From contig JAFUUB010000088.1 of assembly GCA_017483985.1 (NCBI GenBank), positions 1-22,754 of the forward strand: DNA of 22,754 bases, written 5' to 3'. The stretch's first letter is position 1. Each line of letters opens with the position of its first letter. The DNA is from Bacteroidales bacterium. Its GTDB lineage: Bacteria > Bacteroidota > Bacteroidia > Bacteroidales > UBA932. The notes under the pieces were generated by a model. That model searched no databases. It was given only the letters and a program-made list of their open reading frames with translations, and was not told where the DNA came from. Of this stretch, positions 16,465 through 22,754 are shown piece after piece. Both the position numbers and the translations under genes were made by a program.

Positions 16465-17994
16465 ATGAAAAAGTTTTTCTCCATTTGGGCCGTTCTTTTC
16501 CCGTTGATCCTGCCGGCACAGAATGTCGTACGGATGCTCCCGGAGGATTCGATCCGTTATAACCGGATGATTTTCGGCGGTTTTATTGAACACTTTGATA
16601 CACAGGTCTATGGCGGCATCTATGATCCGGGCTCCCGGTTCTCCGATGAGGATGGTTTCCGGACCGATGTGATTGATGCGATCCGGGAACTGAAGACGCC
16701 GATCGTGCGCTGGCCCGGTGGCTGTTTCGTGTCCACGTACCACTGGATGGATGGGGTCGGAAAGGACCGCGTCCCGGTGTATGACAAGACCTGGCAGGTA
16801 GAAGATTCCAACGCGTTCGCGACCGATGAATATATCAAATGGTGCCGGAAAGTGGGCTGTGAGCCCTATATCTGCACCAACGCGGGGACCGGCACGCCGG
16901 AAGAGATGAGCGACTGGGTGGAGTACTGCAACCTGACGGTCGGCAAATTCGGCCGGATGCGTGCGGAGAACGGCCATCCGGAACCCTATAACGTCAAATA
17001 CTGGAGCATCGGCAATGAGAATTGGGGTGCGCATGAACTGGGCGCCCGGACGATTTCCGAATGGGGACCGCTGGTCCGTGAGTCGGCCAAACTGATGCGC
17101 AGTGTGACCAAAGACATCCGTCTGTTCGCGGCTGCGCAATCCAACAAGGACTGGACGATGCCTCTGCTCAAGGCTGCGGGCCAGCATCTGGAATATGTTT
17201 CGATCCACGGTTATTGGGATCCGTTGTTCCACTACAACAATCCAGCGTCTTTCGAGAAATGCATGAGCAAGACCGATGCGCCGGAGCAGGATATCCGCAG
17301 GACCATCGAAATCCTGGAGGAAGCCGGCTTCGGCGGCGGCCGGATCAAGATCGCGTATGACGAATGGAACCTGCGCAACTGGCACCATCCCTGGCATGGG
17401 GATCTGCGTCGCGGGTTTGTGCTGGAGGACCGGCGCAAGAATGACATCAATTCGACTTATACGATGGCGGACGCCCTTTTCTCCGCCTGTTTCCTGAACG
17501 CCTGCCTGCGGCATTCCGATATCGTCGAGATCGCCTGCTTTTCTCCTATCGTAAACACGCGGGGCGCTCTTTTTGTCCATGAAGGCGGTGTGCTGAAGCG
17601 GACAACCTATTACGTGCTGCACATGTATGCGAATCTGCTGGAAGACCATGTGGCCCCGGTCAGTACGGCCTTTGAGTCGCTGGTCTTTGAGGACCAGTCA
17701 ACCGGTGTCCTGGACGTCATCCTGACGGCCAATGCCGGAAAGGACCGTTTCGTCTATGCCATTGTCAACAAGGATTCTTCGCGGACGGTCCCCCTGGAGT
17801 TGGACCTGTCGATGTCCGCCCGGAAAGTCCGGACACTGGAAGGCGCTGTATTGAGCGGGTATTCTGCTGATGATTATAATGATGTCGGGGCCGAAAACCG
17901 CGTGGTGCCCGAGAAATATATGTTCCGGGTCCGTGACGGGCGCGTTGATATCCCTCCCCATTCCCTATGCTTCATTACGGTAGAAACCCGCTGA
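16465..17994 (+). CDS. GH51 alpha-L-arabinofuranosidase
   Basis: A 509-residue exported enzyme. ATG 16465 starts a signal peptide (MKKFFSIWAVLFPLILPAQ); the open frame upstream of it is a shadow of the GH115 gene. The sequence follows the retaining GH51 family throughout: FGGFIEHFDTQVYGGIYDP, PIVRWPGGCFVSTYHWMDG, the acid/base Glu185 in IGNENWGAHELG and the nucleophile Glu300 in AYDEWNLRNWH, with the short C-terminal beta-domain ending PPHSLCFITVE. It would release terminal alpha-L-arabinofuranose from the imported oligosaccharide, clearing side groups for the galactan-directed enzymes. Many GH51 enzymes are cytoplasmic; the signal peptide here places this one in the periplasm. It follows GH115 by 14 bases and its last 28 bases overlap the HTCS gene in another frame. 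Confidence 0.94.
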   Translation: MKKFFSIWAVLFPLILPAQNVVRMLPEDSIRYNRMIFGGFIEHFDTQVYGGIYDPGSRFSDEDGFRTDVIDAIRELKTPIVRWPGGCFVSTYHWMDGVGKDRVPVYDKTWQVEDSNAFATDEYIKWCRKVGCEPYICTNAGTGTPEEMSDWVEYCNLTVGKFGRMRAENGHPEPYNVKYWSIGNENWGAHELGARTISEWGPLVRESAKLMRSVTKDIRLFAAAQSNKDWTMPLLKAAGQHLEYVSIHGYWDPLFHYNNPASFEKCMSKTDAPEQDIRRTIEILEEAGFGGGRIKIAYDEWNLRNWHHPWHGDLRRGFVLEDRRKNDINSTYTMADALFSACFLNACLRHSDIVEIACFSPIVNTRGALFVHEGGVLKRTTYYVLHMYANLLEDHVAPVSTAFESLVFEDQSTGVLDVILTANAGKDRFVYAIVNKDSSRTVPLELDLSMSARKVRTLEGAVLSGYSADDYNDVGAENRVVPEKYMFRVRDGRVDIPPHSLCFITVETR

Positions 17995-20900
17995 TCCGGA
18001 GGGGGCTCTGCTTGTTAGGTGCCGCCCTCTCGCTCTGCCTGCAATTGCGGGCAGAGCCGGTTGTACGGCATTTCGGAATCAGGGAAGGACTTGCAAACAG
18101 CTTCTCCCTGGACCTGGCCATCGACAACCAGGGGATGGTATGGGTGGCGTCGGAGAATGGGTTGAGCCGGATTGCCGGAGATAATTTCGATAACTGGAAT
18201 ACCGGCAATTCTGAAATCCTGGATGACAAGGTCATCCGCTTGTATTTCGACCGGTCTACGAATTCGCTCTGGTGCCTCAGTCTCAATGAAGGAATCAGCA
18301 TCCTGGATTGCGATACTTTCACATTCTCGTTCTTTACGGAGGAAAACGGGCTCCTGAGCAACAATCTGAACGCAGCTTTTCCTGCCCAGGACGGGGGAAT
18401 ATGGATCGTTACTGACGGACACGGAATCCAGCATGTCGATCCGGCCACGCTGGCTGTCCGGAATTACACTCCGGCAGACTGCCCTGGGCTGGATAAGGAC
18501 GTGCGATGCTGCGCGGAAGACCGTTACGGACGGCTCTATATCGGATATAACCGCCGGGGATTCGCCGTCATGGACCTGGAAACCCGGCAGGTGGTGAACT
18601 ATGCTCATATCCCCGGTGATCCCGGAAGCCTGCCGTCGGATGTCGTCCGCAGCATCCTGATCGACTCGTACGGGAACGTCTGGGCCGGCACGAACCGGGG
18701 GCTGGGACTTTTCGACAGGATATCCGGGAAGTTCCATACCTTCCGCCATGACGCGAAGGACCCGAACTCCCTCGTCGGGAACAATATCTTCCGCCTGACC
18801 GAGATGTCGGACCATTGTCTGTGGGTCTCCTCAGACCTGGGAGGTATATCAGTCCTGGACCTCCAGAAAGACCTCCACAGCCCCGTTTTTCGTCGAATCA
18901 CGGACGAGGACGGCCTGAGCTCGATCAATATCCGCTGCGTGGAAGAGGACCGCTACGGGAATGTCTGGGTGGCGAATTACGCTTCGGGTGTAGATATGAT
19001 TATGGACAATGTCAGTCCGTTCCGTGTCCTGCCTTACTATCATGTCACCCGGGATTCGAGGCAGCTGAACCGCATCTATGCAGTCTGTACAGATAAGCAG
19101 GGAAACCTCTGGCTGGGCGGACAGAATGAACTGGCCATGTTCCGGGACAATGCGTTCGTCCGCTCATGGGATCTTTCGCCCTACCTTTTACAGACCTACA
19201 CCGTGCCGTATATCCTGCATCCCGACCGGGATGGCCGGATTTGGATCGGCCTGAACGACGAAGGCGTTTTGCGCTTCGATCCCGGCAGCGGGGTTTTCCG
19301 GCGGATTTCGTCCGAAACGCAGCTGTTCGACGTGCATGCGATGCACGAAGACCCGGACGGGCAGATGTGGATTGGAACGGAGGCAGGGTTGTATCGTGCA
19401 GAGGGCGACGCCCTGTATCTCGAAGACGGTTACCGGAAGATGGACCGGCTCCTGTGTATCTATGGACTTGAACGGGATGCGCTGGGACGCCTGTGGGTCG
19501 GAACGCTGGGCGACGGACTGTTCATCTTCGACAGGAAAGGCCGGGTCGAGGCCGAGTTCAATGTTGCGAACGGATTCTGTTCAGACAATATCAACCAGAT
19601 TTTCAAGGACGCCGAAGGCGGTTTCTGGGTGGCCACCTACGCCGGTCTGGTCCATTTTCCGGATCCGGCGGATCCGGGTCGGATGGAGTTGTTCGACGGT
19701 CGCAACGGCCTGGGCGATGCCAATGTCCGGGCGGTGATGGAAGACGCCATGGGAGGAATCTGGATCAGTACCTATGGCGGCATCTCCTCGCTGAGGCGCC
19801 GGGAACGCCTGTTCGAGAACTTCAATCATTTCAGCGGCATTCCGACTGGCAGTTTCGTGGAGAGCTCCGCAGCCAGGAGTGCAGATAACCTGTTGTACTT
19901 CGGCTCTCCCGAGGGGGTCTGTTATTTCAATCCGGCCGAATCCGGTGCCGTCCAATCCGTTTCGCCAATCCACCTGGTCTCCTGCCGGAAAAGCATACGG
20001 GAGGGGGTGGAATGGTTGCCGGTCCAGATTGCAGACGGCGGACAAATCGTCCTCAGGCATGATGAAAATACCATCAGGCTGGCGTTTTGCCTGGAAGACC
20101 AGTCTCAGACCGAACGGGCCGAGTATGCATACAGGTTGCCTGGTGTCATCGACGAATGGCTGAGCAATGGCGACCGCGGTCAGCTGGTCCTCTGGGGACT
20201 CAAGCCCGGGACCCACCGTTTCCAACTGCGTGCCCGCCTGCAGGACAAAAACTGGGAGGATGCGGGGATACTGTCCCTGACGATCCGTGTGCGCCCGTCC
20301 GTCTGGGGATCCTGGCCCGCCAGGATCGTGTACGGTCTGCTGCTGGCTGCCATCCTGTATTTCATCCTCCGTTATCTCCGCCTGGCCCTGTCGTACCGGG
20401 TTGAAAAAGAGAATCGCCGGAAGGAGCAGGACCTGAATGAGGAGCGGCTGCGTTTCTTCACCAACATCACCCATGAACTGCGTACTCCGCTGACCCTGAT
20501 CCTGGGGCCGCTGGAGGATTTGGTCCACGACAAAGGGCTCCCGGAACCCTATGCCGACCGGATTGCCGGTATCCATCGGAGCGGACTGCGTCTTCACAGT
20601 CTGATCAACCAGATCCTGGAGTTCCGGAAAACGCAGACGCAGACCAAGCGGCTGGTGGTCCGGAAAGGGAACCTAGGCGAATTAGTGGAAAGTATCGGGA
20701 AGCGTTACCGGGAAATGAACCGCAACACCGCTACGGAGATCCGGCTGGATGTCCGGGACCGTTGTCCGGATGTCTATTTCGATCCGGATATTGTCTCGAC
20801 AATCCTGGAGAACCTGATGTCCAATGCCGTGAAATATACCCTTCGCGGAAATGTGACCCTGTCCCTCCGTGAAGAAGAGATCGAAGGGGAACGGTACTGC

Positions 20901-22004
20901 ACGATGTCAGTGCAGGATACCGGCTATGGGATTCCGGAGACCGACATCCCCCAGATTTTCGACCGCTATTACCAGGTGAAAGGGACGCACCAGGCTTCCG
21001 GGACCGGGATTGGCCTGGCGCTCGTCAAGGCGCTCAATGATGTCCATCAGGGTATTCTCCGCGTGAGCAGCCGCGAGGGACGGGGGAGTACCTTCTCTTT
21101 TTCAATCCTGCGGGATGCCGTTTACCCGGAGGCCGAGCACGGCAGCCCGGACGGGAAAGCGGATCCAGTCGTAGAGAAGGTGGCAGCCGCCGGTCCGGAT
21201 GAGACGGAAGATGCGGTCCGCTCCCGCCCGCTCATACTGGTCGTTGAGGATGACGTGGATATCCTCCATTATGTTTCGGAATCGCTTGCCCCCCGGTATG
21301 CCGTGCTGACGGCGGAGAATGGCCGCGAGGGCTTCGAGATAGCCGTGCGGCGGATTCCTGACATGGTCATCAGCGACATCATGATGCCGGAGATGGACGG
21401 TATCGAACTCTGTAAAAGGATCAAGTCGGACCTGCGGACCAGCCATGTCCCGGTGATCCTGCTGACCGCGAAGGACTCCTTGCAGGACAAGGAGATCGGC
21501 TACGAAAGCGGCGCGGACTCCTATCTGACCAAACCCTTTACTTCGCGTCTTCTTCGCAGCAGGGTCGCAAACCTCTTCGACTCCCGCCGGCGTCTGGCGC
21601 GTATGCTGGTCGGAAAGGGCGATGGCCGGCCGGAAGGGGACGGTGCCGTTCCGGACGGACTGAGCGGACCTGACCGGGAATTTATCGAACGCTTCGACCG
21701 CCTGATTGAAGAGAACCTGGACAAAGAGGATTTGGACATGGGTTTCCTTACGGCGAGCTTCCATATGAGCTATTCTTCGTTTTATCGCAAGGTCAAGGGG
21801 CTGACCGGAATCACGGCCAAGGAGTTCATCCGGAACCGGAAGCTGCACAAGGCGATGGAACTCCTGCTGACCGGGAAATACAATGTGAACGAGGTAAGCA
21901 TGATGACGGGATATCAGGACGCCGGAAACTTCCGGAATTACTTCCGGAAAGAGTTCGGCGTCAACCCTTCCGAAGTGCTGAAAAACAAGAACCCCCAGCG
22001 TTAA
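17967..22004 (+). CDS. Hybrid two-component system sensor histidine kinase/response regulator (HTCS)
   Basis: A 1345-residue inner-membrane regulator combining sensor, kinase and transcription factor. In order: signal peptide (about 1-29); a periplasmic double beta-propeller with about 13 visible Reg_prop motifs (DNQGMVWVASENGLSRI, DSYGNVWAGTNRGLGLF, DRDGRIWIGLNDEGVLRF and others, one short of the usual 14); a Y_Y_Y domain (about 700-780); one membrane helix (about 787-804); HisKA with phospho-acceptor His836 in THELRTPL; an HATPase domain with the N-box near 948 and DTGYGIP and GTGIGLAL; a receiver (about 1088-1205) with Asp1137 in ISDIMMPEMDG and Lys in LTKPF; and an AraC-type DNA-binding domain (about 1250-1340). 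All catalytic residues are intact. It should sense an oligosaccharide in the periplasm and activate the PUL promoter. Its start overlaps GH51 by 28 bases, so it is probably co-expressed with the operon it controls. Confidence 0.96.
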   Translation: MLHYGRNPLIRRGLCLLGAALSLCLQLRAEPVVRHFGIREGLANSFSLDLAIDNQGMVWVASENGLSRIAGDNFDNWNTGNSEILDDKVIRLYFDRSTNSLWCLSLNEGISILDCDTFTFSFFTEENGLLSNNLNAAFPAQDGGIWIVTDGHGIQHVDPATLAVRNYTPADCPGLDKDVRCCAEDRYGRLYIGYNRRGFAVMDLETRQVVNYAHIPGDPGSLPSDVVRSILIDSYGNVWAGTNRGLGLFDRISGKFHTFRHDAKDPNSLVGNNIFRLTEMSDHCLWVSSDLGGISVLDLQKDLHSPVFRRITDEDGLSSINIRCVEEDRYGNVWVANYASGVDMIMDNVSPFRVLPYYHVTRDSRQLNRIYAVCTDKQGNLWLGGQNELAMFRDNAFVRSWDLSPYLLQTYTVPYILHPDRDGRIWIGLNDEGVLRFDPGSGVFRRISSETQLFDVHAMHEDPDGQMWIGTEAGLYRAEGDALYLEDGYRKMDRLLCIYGLERDALGRLWVGTLGDGLFIFDRKGRVEAEFNVANGFCSDNINQIFKDAEGGFWVATYAGLVHFPDPADPGRMELFDGRNGLGDANVRAVMEDAMGGIWISTYGGISSLRRRERLFENFNHFSGIPTGSFVESSAARSADNLLYFGSPEGVCYFNPAESGAVQSVSPIHLVSCRKSIREGVEWLPVQIADGGQIVLRHDENTIRLAFCLEDQSQTERAEYAYRLPGVIDEWLSNGDRGQLVLWGLKPGTHRFQLRARLQDKNWEDAGILSLTIRVRPSVWGSWPARIVYGLLLAAILYFILRYLRLALSYRVEKENRRKEQDLNEERLRFFTNITHELRTPLTLILGPLEDLVHDKGLPEPYADRIAGIHRSGLRLHSLINQILEFRKTQTQTKRLVVRKGNLGELVESIGKRYREMNRNTATEIRLDVRDRCPDVYFDPDIVSTILENLMSNAVKYTLRGNVTLSLREEEIEGERYCTMSVQDTGYGIPETDIPQIFDRYYQVKGTHQASGTGIGLALVKALNDVHQGILRVSSREGRGSTFSFSILRDAVYPEAEHGSPDGKADPVVEKVAAAGPDETEDAVRSRPLILVVEDDVDILHYVSESLAPRYAVLTAENGREGFEIAVRRIPDMVISDIMMPEMDGIELCKRIKSDLRTSHVPVILLTAKDSLQDKEIGYESGADSYLTKPFTSRLLRSRVANLFDSRRRLARMLVGKGDGRPEGDGAVPDGLSGPDREFIERFDRLIEENLDKEDLDMGFLTASFHMSYSSFYRKVKGLTGITAKEFIRNRKLHKAMELLLTGKYNVNEVSMMTGYQDAGNFRNYFRKEFGVNPSEVLKNKNPQR

Positions 22005-22156
22005 TGACCTTTTGGAGGCGTTTTTGTGATATCGCTGGAAATCAGTAAGTAAAACAAAGTGGTTAAGGTGGCTTTTCGGAGCAAATCCGGCGAATTTGAA
22101 GAAAACAAAAATGTTATTCCCGGCATAAGTTTTTGAGTTTGAACGGGAAAAGGATT
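22005..22156. other. Untranslated stretch between the HTCS gene and its terminator
   Basis: I find no convincing gene here. The sequence is A/T-rich and contains an inverted repeat TTCCCG (22117-22122) / CGGGAA (22144-22149) with a 21-base loop. This is probably the 3' untranslated end of the operon; a small RNA cannot be excluded but no consensus promoter is seen. Confidence 0.4.
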
Positions 22157-22193
22157 CCTGCCTTCCGATCCCGGTCGGGAGGCAGGTTTTTTT
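22157..22193 (+). terminator. Strong intrinsic terminator of the PUL
   Basis: CCTGCCTTCCGA (22157-22168) pairs with TCGGGAGGCAGG (22175-22186), 12 base pairs with a single wobble and a 6-base loop, followed by seven T (22187-22193). It lies 152 bases after the HTCS stop and insulates the next gene. Confidence 0.9.
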
Positions 22194-22207
22194 CTTCAAA
22201 ATAAATG

Positions 22208-22215
22208 TATATTTG
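22208..22215 (+). promoter_or_regulatory. Promoter of the pgeF-like gene, -7 box TATATTTG
   Basis: TATATTTG matches the Bacteroidota TAnnTTTG -7 consensus exactly. It lies only 8 bases before the ATG at 22224, so the transcript would have a leader of only a few bases or none. The -33 position would fall in or at the edge of the preceding terminator's T-run. Confidence 0.5.
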
Positions 22216-22223
22216 CTGGTGCA

Positions 22224-22754
22224 ATGACCACATCAGCTACACTTCTGACATATGATTTGGGCCCCGGCGTCGAGGCATTTTCGACCCGCCGGGATTCCGT
22301 CCTTCCTTACCCCGTTACCGAGGCTCACCAGATCCACGGGTTCCGCGTGGCCGTGATCGAGCGGCCCGGTGTCCGGAAGGAAGAGCTCCAGGGGTACGAC
22401 GCCCTGGTGACGGGGATGCCCGGCATCGCCGTGGGCGTGCATACGGCGGACTGCGTCCCAATCCTGCTCTACAACCGGCAGCGGCGGGTAGTCGCGGCCA
22501 TCCACTCCGGCTGGAAGGGGACGGTCCAGCGCATCTCCCAGAAGGTCCTCTTCGAGATGAAGCAGCGCTACGGCAGCCGGCCGGAGGAGATCCGGGCGGC
22601 CATAGGCCCGGCGATCGGCCCGGCCAGTTTCCAGGTAGGGGAGGAAGTGGTCCAGTTCTTCAAGGAGCAGGGATTCCCGCTGGAGGACATCTGGTATTTC
22701 AAGCCCGGCCGCAGCGGCGTCCCGATGGCGGACGGCCACCATCTCGACCTCTTC
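22224..22754 (+). CDS. pgeF: PgeF/YfiH-family (laccase-domain, COG1496) protein, 3' end outside the window
   Basis: The frame is open from ATG 22224 to the right edge, 177 residues. It matches the polyphenol-oxidase/DUF152 family (PgeF, YfiH, YlmD), zinc enzymes of purine nucleoside or peptidoglycan-precursor editing chemistry in the cytoplasm. The three zinc-site residues are in place: His38 in AHQIHG, Cys77 in HTADCVPILL and His94 in AAIHSGWKGT, followed by AIGPAIGPASFQVG, the usual glycine-proline loop. The part before HQIHG is only about 35 residues; family members usually have about 70, including a conserved GxS-NL-GDD-NR block that I do not find here. So this is a short-N-terminus variant, or the true start is obscured. 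It has its own promoter and is a housekeeping-type gene unrelated to the PUL. Confidence 0.85.
   Translation, partial: MTTSATLLTYDLGPGVEAFSTRRDSVLPYPVTEAHQIHGFRVAVIERPGVRKEELQGYDALVTGMPGIAVGVHTADCVPILLYNRQRRVVAAIHSGWKGTVQRISQKVLFEMKQRYGSRPEEIRAAIGPAIGPASFQVGEEVVQFFKEQGFPLEDIWYFKPGRSGVPMADGHHLDLF

Larger units (their letters stand above)
1340..22004 (+). other. Polysaccharide utilization locus (SusC/D, six glycoside hydrolases, HTCS)
   Basis: Nine genes run in the same direction. Gaps range from a 28-base overlap to 46 bases, and an independent terminator lies on each side (1167-1212 and 22157-22193). The only consensus promoter I see is at 1292-1299. The set of GH35-like x2, GH50-like, unclassified clan GH-A, GH115 and GH51 suggests a beta-galactan bearing glucuronate and arabinofuranose. 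No sulfatase, polysaccharide lyase, GH43, GH10 or GH16 gene is present in the window, and no extra surface glycan-binding lipoprotein follows susD. Confidence 0.85.

Noticed and set aside
1..22754. CRISPR arrays, insertion sequences, tRNA or rRNA genes
   Set aside because: I saw no regularly spaced repeats, transposase-like frame, terminal inverted repeats or RNA-gene motifs in the window.

Overview
The window is almost entirely one polysaccharide utilization locus (PUL) of a Bacteroidota bacterium, most likely Bacteroidales. The evidence is an adjacent SusC/SusD pair, a single-protein hybrid two-component sensor/regulator (HTCS), promoter -7 boxes fitting the Bacteroidota consensus TAnnTTTG, and no strong Shine-Dalgarno sequences. 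I cannot name the genus. G+C is fairly high overall but uneven from gene to gene.

Layout. Positions 1-1140 hold the end of an unrelated high-G+C unit: the C-terminus of an alpha/beta hydrolase, overlapped by a secreted DUF1460 cysteine amidase-like gene, closed by an intrinsic terminator (1167-1212). A TAnnTTTG promoter (1292-1299), preceded by a cluster of CTTCC/GGAAG repeats, starts the PUL. Nine genes then run on the + strand with very small gaps: SusC-like porin (1340-4369), SusD-like lipoprotein (4383-6017), GH35-type beta-galactosidase with DUF5597-like C-terminus (6041-7705), GH50-like enzyme (7715-9628), an unclassified clan GH-A hydrolase (9675-12182), a second GH35-like protein with a C-terminal carbohydrate-binding module (12184-14130), GH115 alpha-glucuronidase (14132-16450), GH51 alpha-L-arabinofuranosidase (16465-17994) and the HTCS (17967-22004). 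A strong terminator (22157-22193) ends the unit. A near-leaderless promoter and a shortened pgeF gene (from 22224, running off the window) follow.

How it works together (inference). SusC/SusD import oligosaccharides. The HTCS senses a breakdown product in the periplasm and activates transcription. GH115 removes (4-O-methyl-)glucuronate, GH51 removes arabinofuranose, and the two GH35-like and one GH50-like enzymes would attack a beta-galactan. This set fits a glucuronidated, arabinosylated beta-galactan such as type II arabinogalactan side chains better than agar (no sulfatase, GH16, GH86 or GH117) or xylan (no GH10, GH43 or GH67). Only SusD has a lipoprotein signal followed by acidic residues, so the enzymes look periplasmic, and an outer-surface endo-enzyme or further binding protein is not encoded here.

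Main points for a second look are a perfect 11-bp hairpin with a T-run inside the signal-peptide codons of the first enzyme gene, just after susD (probable attenuator); the unclassified hydrolase with visibly lower G+C; the GH50-like enzyme in a non-agar setting; and an HTCS embedded in, and overlapping, the operon it probably controls.
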